A stretch of DNA of 64,000 nt from Auanema rhodensis. Taxonomy: Eukaryota > Nematoda > Chromadorea > Rhabditida > Rhabditidae. Both the position numbers and the translations under genes were made by a program. This document shows, one piece after another, positions 1-12,888 of the stretch. Location of the stretch: NCBI GenBank assembly GCA_964057225.1, contig OZ059897.1:5642001-5706000 (forward strand), in the 5' to 3' direction. How positions within the stretch are numbered: the stretch's first letter is position 1; each line of letters begins with the position of its first letter. A model generated the notes under the pieces. That model saw only the letters and a program-made list of their open reading frames with translations. It was not told the origin of the DNA and made no database searches.

Positions 1-390
1 TAAATAAAATTATTTTTTGATCTCTTGTGTTATCAGTTATTTACATTTGAAGGAAGACAATGATATCATATTCTTATCATTCATAAGCGAAAACTTATAC
101 TTCGACAAGCGTTCATGACATGACAACATGGCTTTTGTTGTTAATAACATTCATCTTTCACTTCCACATCTATATTTCGTTAAGAATAATATAGACACGA
201 GATCTATCTTGATGTTATCCAAACAGGACCGTCTCGGTCTCACTTTCTTCCTCTTTGTCCATCTTTATCTGTGGAACACATACAGAAGTAATATAATAGT
301 AGAGACAGAAAACCAAACCGACTATATATATCTCGAGATGCAGATATGGAATTGACTCTCTAGTACCTCTTCCAGTTTTCGAACACAATC

Positions 391-1521
391 ATGATTCGAC
401 TTTTCTTTGTACTGATATTAGCTCAGGTAGGTGTACGACATCAACAATTTCTTGGGTCTATCACCAGATCAAGATCCAATTCTCAACATTTTAGCGAAAA
501 ATTCGAAATTATGCTCATTATCAAGCTTGTCGTGGTGCAATCAAACTCATTTTTTTTTATTTTTTCTGAGAATAAATCGGAATCAACTTTCGATCTCTCG
601 TTGCAGCACTAGTCAGAGTCAAAGCTTTAACTGATTCAATTATTTTTTTAAAGAAAAATGTAAAATCTGTATAAGAAAAAGCCGAATATTCAATTTTCTA
701 GAAAGCACTGTCTTTCCAAGTTACACATATCTCTGAATGTGGAACTACACGTGGATGCTGGATGTTACCACCTGGATGCACAGGGTCGGACACTTGCTCT
801 GTCATGATCACCTGGAAACATGAGGGCAGATCACTTAAAATTGAAATGGAGGTATTAATTTTAAAAATAATTCTTACCTGAATAAGCACTTCAGAGCGAG
901 TTGAAAGAAAGTGACAAAGGCCGATGGATCGCCTTAGGCTTATCTAAGGATACTAGAATGGTGCAAAGTTTTATAATTTTAGATAGTAACAGAAACCAAT
1001 ATTTAGGGTAATGATACTGTTCTTGAATGTTATTATCCATCAGAAGGCCAAGGATCAGTTCATCTCTCTCATAATGCTCAAACTAACAATATTGTACTTC
1101 CAAAGGTGATTGGATAATATATTGCTCCTTCTACATGAGAGGTTTCAGGCCACCAGCCTTCTTGTCAAGGATAGTTATGCCGAAGTAAATGATGGACGCG
1201 CACTTTGTGGAGCTGAGTTATTGCTTGATAAAACTATTGTAATGGATAGCGAAAAGAAAATGGTAAGCCATGGTATGAAGTTACAATAGAAGCTCCTAAT
1301 TTTAAGATTCATGCCATTAGTCAAGGAAAGTATCACCTTTTCTTCGCAACTGGAGCCCTTTCTGCAGGTATACAGTTTGTGAAATAACTTCGAAATTCTA
1401 TTTCTATACAGAAGGTAAGAAGAAGGCTCATGCTATGGCTGGATCTGGATCTCCATGGAAATCTCGTGATTCTATTAGATTCTGTAAGGAATGCAGTTCA
1501 GCTTTTAAAATTGCTCAATAA
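391..1521 (+). CDS. Secreted DOMON-domain protein, probable frameshift
   Basis: Exons can be joined at 391-426, 702-851, 895-960, 1007-1105, 1149-1367 and a last exon ending at the TAA 1519-1521. The first exon encodes a short hydrophobic signal sequence (MIRLFFVLILAQ). The next reads SECGTTRGCWMLPPGC, then a Trp-Lys strand and RWIALGLSKDTRM, the pattern of nematode DOMON domains, which bind heme or sugar outside the cell. GRALCGAELLLD and WYEVTIEAPNF continue the fold. The frame breaks near 1263: the ORF must gain or lose bases between codon ATG 1260-1262 and AAG 1265-1267, because both sides are clearly coding and a 27-base intron would be too short. It is either a recent pseudogene or a sequence error. 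It converges tail to tail with SKP2. Family assignment is fairly sure, partner and substrate unknown. Confidence 0.7.
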
Positions 1522-1812
1522 ATCGAAAAATTCATAAAGAATTTAATATTTCTGACAGTAATGACTTCAAACACCGTAAACAGGGTTAATACAAAAATTA
1601 TGCTTAGAATATTGACAGTATAGTGATTTAGCCAAACTGGGCAGTATAAAGAAAACGTTAGGTAAGGACCAGAATTTGAATTATGTAAGTTCATAATTCT
1701 CTTTTTTAAAATACATATATCCAAAATTATGAGGCAAGATAAATTAAAGAAAAAAAAGTTAGTAAATAGGTCTGAAATTGGTAAAACATGATAATCATTC
1801 CCCCCGGATATC

Positions 1813-3675
1813 TTACAAATCTCTTGTTCTCTGATTCCAAATGCTGGATACCGAAGGTGGAACCGTAGGCTTAGCGATGTGATTGAAAACAGAAGTATTA
1901 ATCTGAAATATATTTTAAAACAAATCATCAAGATTTCAGTTTTACCTGCGTTCTTGGCAAAGTCATCCGCAAAACTTTTTCTCCGTCTTCCGTCATAGTT
2001 CCATATATGTTAAGATATTGAATATGGCCGCAGGCCCTAAAGAGAGAATACGATAAAAATTAGTAAAAATTAGAAATATTTAAATATTTAAAACACTCAT
2101 ACATGAAATTAATAGGATCAATTCCGTAACAACGAGAAAGGGTTAATACTTCTATTTCTTCCAAACTAAGAATAGCTTCAAGTGCAAGGTCGCCGAGAGA
2201 TATATTATCTGACAAATCACATTCAATAATATGCGGACAATTCCGACATAAATTTTCGACATCTAGATTAATCATAAAATGCTTTGCAATAATAAGCTGG
2301 CATACCTATATCTGAGATGCCATTACGGTCCTGGGTTCCTGCCAAATTAATATGGGTAACAGATGGGGGGATTCTGCGGCAAAGCAAAGAAGTACAATTA
2401 CGATCCAGTCCACACCATGACATATTCAAACTACGCAGGCTGGAATAGTTGTCGAATAAAAAAAATGATGATAAAATGTCAAAGCAATGCAACAATATAT
2501 AACTTTTTATTATTTTAACTTACTTGAGACATCCACGAACAATTGCTTCAATGCCTTCCGTTTCAATACCAGAAACCATTGATAAATCCAAATGCTCCAT
2601 ATAAGGGTTATTCCCAATTGCTCTGCATACTTCGCCTTCTTCATCCAGTTCTTGACTTTCCAAACACAGAGCCTAAAAAAACTTTGCTATAATCATAAAA
2701 GAAGAACGTATTACCCTTAATTTTGTACACGCCTTCAAAATATTAACTAATAATGTCTTGTTTGGAAAGGAAGCTCGACCAAGATCTAGATGAGTTAAAT
2801 GCAGCATTAAGGGACCATTCCGAGCATCATGAAAAATAGGACTTCCTTTAATAGGACTTGTAATCTAAAATCCGGAAATGATAACAAAAAAAAATTGACA
2901 GCACTCAACCATTGTTTCGGCTAAACGGGCAACTTTCGTTTTTCTTCTCAATAAAGTGATTAATAAATTTTGAGGTATTGAGCGCTGGTACAAATCAATT
3001 CTATACCAATTCGTAGCTGTCATACTTGAAAACGATAACATCAAATTAATTATTATAAAGAAATCTACCCGGCTAAATAAAAGCGGCTACACGCACACAT
3101 GGCATTTACCAAGTCTTTTTTGTTTAAGTAAGCAAAAATAAGATGTAAAATATGAGTAGGAATATTGAAAACAGAAAAATAATCTGAAAATAATAGCTTA
3201 GATTGTAACCAGCTTAAACCTTACCTATCTTGGGTTCAGTGCTGACTCTCCTTCTATATTTGTAAATTCCAGGAGTACGAGCAGATGTAATAATATCTGG
3301 CTTCTGCCTAATACTAAAATTCATCATAACAAATGAAAAAATAAATAAAACAACTTATCAGATAAGTCCATGGAACGATTAGGACTATCTTCACCGAAAT
3401 CAGACAAACGTTTGCGTCCCTTATTAGGCGACATTGTATTTTTATCTATATATTAATAAAAAATATTGAAAATTAAGTAAAGAGGAAACCTAAATTGGTT
3501 AGCTCTTTTCTACAGGACTTCAAGGCTGGAATATTTTCATTATCTTGATCTAAAAATTGACACAGCTCATTAAACAAACATATTTATTTATGAACATACC
3601 TAACAATTCACTAAATGAATGTTCAACATCAGCTTCTCTAGAAGTAGAAGGATTGTGGGGAATATCAACCTCCAT
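1813..3675 (-). CDS. SKP2: SKP2, F-box/LRR substrate receptor of SCF ubiquitin ligase
   Basis: About 450 residues in roughly eleven exons. It would recruit cell-cycle substrates such as CDK inhibitors to the SCF ubiquitin ligase in the nucleus. The acidic N-terminus contains NENIP and a basic GRKR stretch, as in vertebrate SKP2. An F-box follows around residues 110-150 (FNIPTHILHLIFAYL, then CSRFYLAG). Leucine-rich repeats include HLTHLDLGRASF, HLDLSMVSGIE, SLNMSWCGLD, THINLAG, ECDLSDNISLG and VLTLSRCYGIDP. The tail INTSVFNHIAKPT aligns with the conserved SKP2 tail. The ATG 3673-3675 is preferred over an internal ATG at 3434 because two upstream exons splice in frame with good sites. Proteasome gene PSMB3 lies next upstream on the same strand, 378 bases away. 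Orthology rests on the order of conserved blocks and is quite certain. Confidence 0.9.
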
Positions 3676-4053
3676 GTTCTAAAAAAATTCACAAAAAAAA
3701 AGTTTGTCTCACATTATTTCAAAAAGAACGATTGGCGCGCATTGAAATTATGGCCCGCCCACATAACCATGCAGCGGTGTGATTATGAACGAAGCCAGTC
3801 GGTTGGATGTCAAGCAAAAGACATCAAAGGAGTACTACCGAGAATATATACGTATATGTAGTATGTTTCTAAACGCTACTTCTTGTGCTTAGTTCCTGCC
3901 CATTATTTTACCCTATATTGAATTTCATTTTATATTAGTTCGGTATAATAATTGGGAATAAAACAAAGGATGACACAATTCTTCATTAATAAGATCATAA
4001 ATAAGTTGCACAAAACGAAGACGAAGATGCAAACAAAATAAATACTGAGATAA
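3676..4053. other. Intergenic gap between SKP2 and PSMB3
   Basis: A short AT-rich gap. An 80-codon open frame on the plus strand has no homology or splice signals and is treated as chance. The gap should hold the SKP2 promoter and the PSMB3 3' end. No specific site was recognised. Confidence 0.5.
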
Positions 4054-4909
4054 TTAATCCATTCGTCCCTTAAGAGTGCTGATATTCAACTAAAAAACAA
4101 AGGATTGATGAAGCGGATTAATTCGGCAAAAATACCTTATCTTTAGTAATGGTATAAATTACAACTCCCCAACCGGAAGCAGCATCACGTTCCAAGCAGG
4201 AAAGCATTGCTTGTGCAGTAGCTTCAAAAAGTTCTTCACTGTTCATATTTTCCTTCCAGAAACCTATCAAAATATAATTTAAATTTAAAATGGAAGCGAT
4301 ACTCACTTTCACAAACTCCTAAAAGGTATTCTTGCCCAGTTCCAACAGCAACGAAATCTCGAGGAGAGGCGATACAGCCAATGGTATCCATAGCACAAAT
4401 GTATGGTTTGTTGGTCACAGGGTCCAAGCCAGCAACAAGTGGCTCCGTGAAGAAAGGACCGAATCTATGTTGATAGCACAAGTTCGAAATCATGGTGGCG
4501 AGAACCTGTATTAAAATAAGAAAAGGATATTGATAATAAAGATTACCTCAGGCTTGACTTTTCTGTTCTCCTTTAGTTCATATAAGCTTTTACGGAAAGA
4601 AATTTTATCTAAGACAGTCTTAGCATCAGTATTAAAGCCAGCTAAGCCAACAAATACTTTCTCTCCAATCTTATGAATCTAAATCAAAAGGTTCAGAAGA
4701 TGAGCCATATAGAAATCTTCAAAAATACAATACCTTTTTTTGGTCAACAGCAACTGTAGTCATCTGTTCTCCAATTCTTAAGTCGGAAGCAATGCAGATA
4801 CATCTTAAAAAAATTAAAGATGCCTGCTTTGCGTATCAAATTGGGTTAAAACTTACTCATCTCCGGCCATAGCCAGGATGGTACCTCCATGATAGCTCAT
4901 AATACTCAT
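4054..4909 (-). CDS. PSMB3: Proteasome subunit beta type-3
   Basis: A non-catalytic beta subunit of the 20S proteasome core. The start MSIMSYHGGTILAMAGDE matches the conserved N-terminus of PSMB3. Exon blocks reading RIGEQMTTV, KVFVGLAGFNTDA, LYELKENRKVKPE, FGPFFTEPLVAGLDP, DTIGCIASPRDFVAVGTG and RDAASGWGVVIYTITKDK follow in the family order. The last small exon (ending 4054) encodes STLKGRMD, equivalent to the universal TLKARMD C-terminus. Five or six exons give about 205 residues, the normal length. As in other PSMB3 proteins there is no N-terminal catalytic Thr prosequence. Constitutive expression is expected. The assignment is secure. Confidence 0.95.
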
Positions 4910-5324
4910 GATGACTAAATATAAAAGATTCTAATAAATATTCAGAAGAATAATAAAAAAGATAATGTTTCGAGTTAACAACCAGTGGCACATGTAAAGT
5001 ATATCAACATCTAACTTATATAATAGTTATTAACAACATATCCCGTATCAACAGAAAAATATAGTGAATTTTGAATGTCCTAGTAAAAGAAAAATGATGA
5101 GAATATGAGATAGGAGACGCAGACACGAGGCGCATTCGCTGTGGAGCGCGTTTGTCGCAGCCAAAATAATCAAAATTTTAAAAAATAGAAAAAAAACAAT
5201 GGAAAACATGGAACGGACAAAATAATACACATAAACACTAGGATATAATATATAATTATAATATTCTTAAAAATCTGATAAACTTGAGAATTTGATAATC
5301 TACTGGCAAGAAGATAAAACACGT
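4910..5324. other. Intergenic gap between PSMB3 and the SUMO protease
   Basis: AT-rich sequence. A 60-codon minus-strand frame (5048-5230) is hydrophobic but has no signals or homology and is treated as noise. It presumably carries the PSMB3 promoter. No feature could be supported. Confidence 0.4.
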
Positions 5325-8300
5325 TTACTTCTTCGATACAGTTATGCCAGCAGGAGGAGGGTAATTCTTTGGATCAGGAGGCTCAGATGGGCATCTAGAT
5401 TTATAATTTGGATGACTCTCCTTTTCAAAATATCCAGTAATAGAATGCCGACGTGGCCTTCTTGCTTCTGAAATTTTAGTGATTGCTTATTTTGATAATA
5501 TTAGTACTAACCATCAACTAATCCTTCTAAAGTCTGTACAGTTGCTCCACGGCCTTGTGATTTTTCGTAGTTTTTCAAAGATTCCATTTTCTGAAAATAT
5601 CTCCTTAGACAATGAAGCCATATCTCAAGACTTACTTCTGATCCCGCTAGCTTTGAAATAAATCGTACTATCTTTTCTCTCATATATTTCATTTTGACAT
5701 TGAAGTGAGGATACCATACCTTCCAACTGCCATCAGGATTACTCAATGTCTTAAAAATGCAAATGATATATTTAAAAATATAGAAATCACTTCATAAGAT
5801 AACGGCTTAGTCAAAAATTCTTCAACAAAGCCCAATAGGAAAAGGCCACAATCTATATAATTTTGCTGTCTCGGTAATCCATGAGGATGTATTGGTCCTA
5901 GTTCAGTTCTAATGAAGTTTCCTGGTATCGTTTTCTTGTCTTCAAGCTCACATTCCAAATAATCTCTAAGTATATCTACTACGCATTGTCTGAAATTGAT
6001 TACGATAAAAGGCAAAAATTAATTAAATACACCTCTTTATATCACTAGAGTCACGAAGTGAATCTAATACCAAGATATGAGTTGCGGGATTTTTTACACT
6101 GGAACCTCTTTTCCTAGCTGTTGGTTCTGGTTCCACATCAGTTTTAACAGCTAATGCTGGTTTTATTATAATGATAACATACCTTAAGAAGCAATTATTA
6201 ACTAGCGAAAATATTTTAAATCGACTGACCAATGCATATCATCATTTATTGGAACAATAATATAATCTTTCTGGAAAATATTAGCCTTTTTGGTCCACGA
6301 TTTGACAAACTTATAATTGTTTCGAATCTTAATAGAAAATACAGTATTTAATATGAAAGGTAATATATCATACCCAATTGAACCTATGTGCAGCAGCACG
6401 ATCGGATTTTCCTAGAACATTTGGTGGTTGACGATCCGTTAACTTTTGGTAGAAGAAAGTGTTGAACACATGAATTTTCGATGCACTAAAGTCATATATA
6501 TAAGTGTACACGTTGCAATATCTTACTCGGTTTTCTTCAGAAGACGATGAATAACATATTTCATATAAAATTCTACAATCGTGTCATTGAGCATTTCTCC
6601 ATGAGCCAAAACTCGAAAATCATCAAATTGAACTGGATATTAAATAATTGTTTGTTAATTCCAGAGTAAAAATACCTTCAACAAAATTGGCCCCCATTGG
6701 AGGAAAACGAACTAATGGTGTATCACCACTGAGTTTCACCTTTTTCTCCGGTGGCTCAGCTTGAGAACATTCAGCTTTCGGTGAGTTTGAAGTCTTCAAG
6801 ATGTTAAAGGTGAATAACTGTTCTCCAAAATATTCTCACCGGTTGCTCTTCACCTTCGTCATCACTAAGACTGATGGTTTCCACTTTCCTACGTGATTGA
6901 CGTCTTGTAGTAAGCACCTCTCCGATTGAAGTACTAACGTTAGTAATAACAGCTCTACCCGGAGTATCAACGTGCTTCTAAAGATATACATACTGAAATT
7001 AACTAGAACCATTCCTAATAAACCTTCTCGGATATAAATTTGGTTGCTCTCTGTAAAAATCATTTGTTTGAAAATATAGCTATAATTATCTTACCGCTCC
7101 ATTTTCGGTGTACGCGACAGGTTCCCCAACCTCCTGGAAGAAAACGGTAAAAATGAAAGTAGACTTTAATCAAACCTGAAGTAGTCTTGAATGACTAGTA
7201 CCTGCGAATCGCACAAAATGCAAATTGTTTGCAGCACTAGATCTGGAATGCAATATTATAAAGGTTTTATCAATACTTTTACTCACATTACAGCATGTCT
7301 AAATTGCTCCACATGAGATGCACCATTATCTGGGCCTTCTATTACTATATGCTTTTTAAAGGTAGTACCTTTTGATGAGTAGTCATCCATCATATAGTCA
7401 CTCATGGAATGTTCAGTGCTACGATCGAAGAAAGCATTTTCATCGTGTTGAGATCCCTGGAAAAAAATATAGAAAGATGCTGGATTACATGAAGATATTA
7501 CATCCATACTGTAGGATCCTTGTTCTAATCGCCTATGATCTCTCCGTCTTAGGTCTTCCTTGGAATGCGAAATCACTTCTGAAAATAATAGATTAAGTTG
7601 AAAACAGTTAAATATGCTAACTAGGAATGGGTAGTTCGAAAACGTAATTGGCCCCGGTCTGAGAATTATATGGAATCAGTTTCAGTCTATTACGATCAAG
7701 GTACTTCGCAAAGCCTTCTTCTGTACACATTTCTGATAAAACTACTATTATGATATAATTCATTTGTAACACTTGTACCGAACACATTTCCATTCGAGTT
7801 GTTCAAGCCACGTTTGTTGTCCGCTGACCGGCTTTTGATAACCTTAAAAAATTTCATTTTTATCATTTTCTATGATCATGATAATACCCAATCAAAACGT
7901 TTCGCCAAGTCAGAAAACGGGAAATATCGAACAGTTTCATCTAGCAAATTTCCTTGAAAATAATTGTCGATATCTTCATATGGCTCCAGAACAAACATGA
8001 ATTTGCTGAAACTTTTGAAGATTTTATGAAAATATTTGGGAGCAAAACAACTTCAAATTTTCTTGAAAAGATCGTTTTGTGTAACCACTCATTTTTTCTT
8101 GAATCATTTCCCCAGTTCCTAAACTCTTGCACAGTTTTGAAGTACATTTCTCCTCCACAAGTATTATTAAAGCTCCACTCATCCCATTATCAAGATCAGG
8201 TGGGACAAGCTGAAGCAGATGAATACTAGACTAATCCTTTAATACAAAGCACATACCGTAAAGCTTGCGATTTGAGGAAAACTAATAAGCAATTCACGTC

Positions 8301-8611
8301 TGATGTTCTCAATAACATGATTATAATTAAACATAACTGCACCTTTCAGAGTTCCTTTCTAAACCAACATATTTTACAAAAACTAAAATTTTTCTTATCA
8401 TACAACATATTTGAATTGGAGATAGCCATCAATTTCAACTTCTTGAGGTCCATGGAAAGCTTGTCGACATTTTACCTTCAAAAAATCAATCAGAATTGCT
8501 TAGCTAAGATAAACTTGCCTTGAACGGGTCGTTCACTAGGTCTTTCTCGAACTTAGGTTTACCTATTGAGCTTGCCGGAGAGTGGGAAGTGTCGGGTTGA
8601 ATAACCCCCAT
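5325..8611 (-). CDS. SUMO-specific cysteine protease, Ulp2/SENP6-7 type
   Basis: A large gene of about 20 short exons, roughly 750 residues, that would remove SUMO or edit SUMO chains in the nucleus. The catalytic domain is in the second half: EMLNDTIVEFYMKYV, then KIHVFNTFFYQKL and DYIIVPINDDMHW with the catalytic His. HILVLDSLRD carries the Asp, and LPRQQNYIDCGLFLLGF carries the Gln and nucleophilic Cys. The long insert between the HW and LDSL motifs (PALAVKTDVEPEPTARKRG) is typical of the SENP6/7 branch. Upstream, ETISLSDDEGEEQP resembles a SUMO-interacting motif. The N-terminal third has no recognised domain. The first intron uses a GC donor (AAG|GCAAGT). The start at 8611 is chosen because that exon joins in phase 0. 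The C-terminus is proline-rich and ends TVSKK. Confidence 0.88.
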
Positions 8612-9142
8612 AACAAATAGCTTAAAATAAAAAAGTATTGTGAAAAATAAGACAATTAAGAAGAATACGAAATAACAACTACGAGAAGACTGTTCGAATA
8701 TGTATAAACTAATTAGTTCAACTTCAAAAACTCTAACCAACTATTCGAAACCATTTTTGAGAACAATGCGAAGTTTATAAATAGATCTATAATCATTATT
8801 ATATTTAGATGGGTTTCGATTTGAAGAAGAGAACAAGTTGGCTTTACCAGGTTATATTTAAATTAGGATATACAGGACGCGTTACGTACATTGACTATTA
8901 TTGCGTATTTTGCTTTGATATCTGTTGAGGAAATCTTTACTTGTGTAGTGTCCTTGATAAAACGTAGCATTGGTTATTCGTTATTCATTATTTAAATGAA
9001 GTAAACTTTTTGAAAAGTTAATTAAATTTTTGTTTTCAATTATATGGAAAATATCGATCATATGTCTATTGTTTCTTGATTTCTTCCAGGCCCAGTGTGC
9101 CAGAAAAACTTATCGAATTTTGTTTTATTAGAAATCTATTAT
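8612..9142. other. Intergenic gap between the SUMO protease and the DEG/ENaC gene
   Basis: No gene is supported. A short plus-strand frame starting MGFDLKKRTSWLYQ near 8808 has a possible 3' exon ending in a stop near 9000. It has no family match and no clear promoter or tail, so it is not called. Confidence 0.4.
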
Positions 9143-12029
9143 TTACACTAAAAAGTTTTTTGGATTTATCGATGATCTTCTTCGTGTAGCTGGATTCAAT
9201 ATTGATAGATGTATTGTTTCATCGTTATGTTGAATGCTAAGTCTTTGTGCAAATCCATGGTTTCTAAAATAAATTGTCCATGTTACTAATAACCGACCGG
9301 AACTCTAATATTTCCATTAATCAAAGTTTACCTATGTGCCGTACTAGCTCTACGTCCAGCTAAGCTAGTTATTATTTCTCCAGAAGCTTCTGTATCGGTT
9401 CTTTGTAGCATTGACCCTGCAGCTATAGAGCGCCTAAACAAAGATTTGATCTTGTATCTTATTGTCATTTTCTAACCTTGGGCCTAGCACTGGCGGAGCA
9501 AGACTATTTGGTATAGCTGAATCTCTTCTTATAATCTAAAATAAAATGAAAATTTATTTCCAAATTTGATCTTACTATTCTGCTTTCTCTTCTTCCTGGC
9601 ACAATTGAATACCGTTGAGACATGCGAGGTGCATGAGCTGGTTCTTCCGTGACATTCGTCTTACATATGTTTCATGAATAATACATTTTAATTGGTATGT
9701 ACCTGTTCTTCAACTTGTTCGTTTTCGATAATCATCACGTTCTGTTGCTGTTCATTTTCTGCTTCCTCGAAAAGAACTCTAACCAATTGCTGCTGCCGTT
9801 CTGTATTCACTGTTCCCCATACCGATTTGAACAAATATATGAATATTTCTAGTAGAGTGACCTAAAAATGTATGTTGAAAAAAGTGATTTTTTTTAATAT
9901 TTGAATGCAACCAAACTGTGAGAATCAAAATATGAGTTAAATACAGGGTTTGTAGATGTAGATTTGGAGATTAACTTACCGTACTCATTCCTAGGAAAAG
10001 ACCCATGCTTCCAGCAATATTTGATAGCAGATCTGCAGTTTGTAACTGTTTCTGTTGCTCGTGATGATCATACGAAATTGTTCGGAAGAACAGCCATAGT
10101 GATATGATGGAATTTCTTGAAATTAAAATATTAATAATAAATAATAGTATTCTATTACGAACTCGACGTAATCTTCAGACTTGTCTGTGTATTTTTTAAC
10201 CAATCTTTGCGATAATTTCGAGTAGCTGTATTCTACATTGTACTCCATAACTTCACATTCCTTATCGCAAGTGCAAGCAGTATTTATTTCTAAAGATTGT
10301 AACTAAATTAAAAATGAAAGGAATTGTTTCTATACCTCCAATCTTTTTCGCACATTTCTCTAATTCCAATGGAGCACATATATTATCTGATGAGTTGATA
10401 TATAAGCTCATAGGAATACATTGACATAAGTTCAAGTAATGTTGGACTTGACAGTTCCATTCACAATGACTAGCTGTATACTGTAATCACTATTTCTTAA
10501 AATATCCTAATGATTGTCATACGTTCTGCGGCAAAAGAATATCCCCATGTAAAGCTTTATCCCAATCAGTTTGGCAAGTTCCCCAGTCTCCACGTTTTAA
10601 AAAAGTAATCTATAACATCACTATGTAATGATTATAACTAATAGGATTATTTAGTGTATAATACAACTTAATTTGAAAACTAACATTGTTTGTTTCAATG
10701 GAGGCGTAGACTGAAGATCCAGAACGTGCATCAAATCCTTGAGCTCGTAAAAAAGTTTCTTTATTATTCTCATAAATGAGTATGTGGGCTCCATTATCAG
10801 CAAAAGTCGTAGGATATGAATCTAATACCATGATACATATCAATGTTCTGAGTTTTAGAAGCAAACCTGGCTTAAAATAACTATTTGCATCTATAATAAA
10901 ATGATAACCATGCTCTTTACCAACAAAATATTGTCGACGGTTTAATTTGTTTCCCGGAAATCTGAAGTTATGTGTGTAATAATTGAATAATTTTAAAATA
11001 TTTTTACCTGATGCAGTACCCTAAATCGGTATGAACTCTTACTGCATCCTCACAATAATTATCAATGTGCATTCCATTGAAAGAACATGAGATAACCATG
11101 TCAGTACAAGTTGGGCTATAATCACAAGATTAACAACATAGAAGATTTGAGATAAATTTTCTTACCCAACATCTTCTAAAAAGAGTTGAAGACTAAATTC
11201 TTTTGAATTAGTTTCGTTATAAGTTTTCAAGTATTGATTGAGATCATTTTCATATTTTGACGATTCTTCTTTTGTTAAAGTACTGTATGATGAATAGGAA
11301 TGTAAAAGATATCCAGCTAATTCGTGAGAAATATTCCAATCTGAAAATTAAAAAAATTGAATATGAAAATATGAAAATTAAGTTCACATCACAGCTTCGC
11401 ACCACCGGTTGTTTATAATTTTAGTGTGAAAATTAAAATAAAGTGTACGCGTCGCGTCTAAGACGTGAAACGTGTAAAATTAGCATAAAGATATGATAAA
11501 CTCGTAAACGAACTTGGAAGTTTAGATGCAATAATTGGATTATAAGTACATATAGTAATATCGGGGAATTCCATTCCTTCTTTAGGGGCTATTGTATCAA
11601 TTTGAAAAAGTGTTGGTTTAGAATGATAACTGAGTAATAAATATCCACACTTAAAAACAATAAAATTAGGGTTATTCTTCTTAATTATACAACTTAAAAC
11701 TTACATGAATCATAAATAAAGAGAGACAACATAATACAACAACGCACCAGAATATTCTTGATGGCCAAGTATTTGAGTTATATATACGAACAAGTCCGTG
11801 GTAAGTTGTAAGACTTGAAAATTCCTAAATAAATAAACAATTTATTTGGAAATTATGTGGAAATTATGTGAAAAATGATAAAACATTTAATATTATATCC
11901 AAACATCTATTATCTGACTTTAGTTTCATAGTCGTACAGCTTAAGATAGATGCGTTGCTCCAGTCCTAAAGCAGAATCAGGATCGGCTTCATCATCGTCG
12001 ATCTTAATTGATCCTTGATTTGAGTACAT
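9143..12029 (-). CDS. DEG/ENaC-family sodium channel subunit
   Basis: A multi-exon gene of about 650 residues encoding a two-pass plasma-membrane cation channel subunit. The cytosolic N-terminus has an acidic patch and then TTYHGLVRIYNS, the conserved pre-M1 His-Gly motif. M1 is around WCVVVLCCLSLFMIH. The extracellular entry GMEFPDITICTYNPI is a family signature. A cysteine-rich extracellular domain follows (YCIRFPGN, HCEWNCQVQHYLNLCQC, CTCDKECEVMEY). M2 carries SNIAGSMGLFLGMSTVTLLE, the GxS selectivity-filter motif in GMS form. A long Ser/Arg-rich cytosolic tail follows (RRASTAHR, RRRSSINPK). ATG 12027-12029 precedes the acidic N-terminus. Whether it is gated by acid, peptide or force cannot be read from the sequence. 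No homologous channel gene lies nearby. Confidence 0.92.
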
Positions 12030-12888
12030 ATCTTACAGGATTACTCGTTAAACTTTAACAAAAAATATTAAATTGATATAATAAAAAAAACGAAGTGGAT
12101 ATTTAAAAAAGAAATTAATAGTAGTTGTAGCTTAATTGTTTTTATTTAATTATAAAAATCCTTGTTTGGAATGTAAGAAAGACATAAAAGGAAACATGAT
12201 GAATATAATCAATAGTATGTTACCTCTTATCTATTACATACAATCACTAGAGTTTTAGCTTCTGCATTTCATTTTACCATGATAAAACTATGATCCTTGT
12301 GATCTGGGCAGAAGCAGATCTTCACATACATAATTATCTAAAACTCTTTAATAGTATTGAAATTTAAAAATTTAAAAAGAATTAATAAAGAAAACTTTGA
12401 AATATTCAATATTCTTCTTTATCTTTAAGATTTTTGAGCTATTAACAAACTATAAATGTTTTTGATTTCGTCGACATGCTAATAATTTTCATTCTTCTTG
12501 TATCGTGAATTCCGAAATTCTTCAAATATTTTAAAATATATATTGTTATTATGTTTAATATTCTTATAATATATAATAATATAAGAACTATATGTATATA
12601 CATATATCTACCTATCATTTAAACTGAATGTTTGTTTAATACAAAGTAAAAAGAGATGCTATGCTTTGAACAAAGCCATCTGCACTGAATCTTCTTTCAT
12701 TTGTTCAAATAGGATTCATGTTAAGTTATTAAACAATCGTTTATGTATTCAGATGGAAAAGGGTGGAGATTGATGAAACAATTTTGATATGACCTAATGA
12801 GACTTTGAATTATTTTATTATTTTATCGGACTGTAGTGCGCTTGCTGACCCTGAAAAAGAAATTCAGTACTCGTTTTACCTAAAGAAG
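12030..12888. other. Divergent promoter region between the DEG/ENaC gene and the KDEL-protein gene
   Basis: About 860 bases of AT-rich sequence between two divergent genes. It contains a short AT palindromic stretch around 12555-12600. No coding exon was recognised. Confidence 0.45.

Noticed and set aside
3619-3861. An 80-codon plus-strand frame
   Set aside because: It overlaps the SKP2 first exon on the other strand and shows no homology or signals.
8808-9001. Short plus-strand gene starting MGFDLKKRTSWLYQ
   Set aside because: No family match and no second line of evidence. The splice choice is arbitrary.
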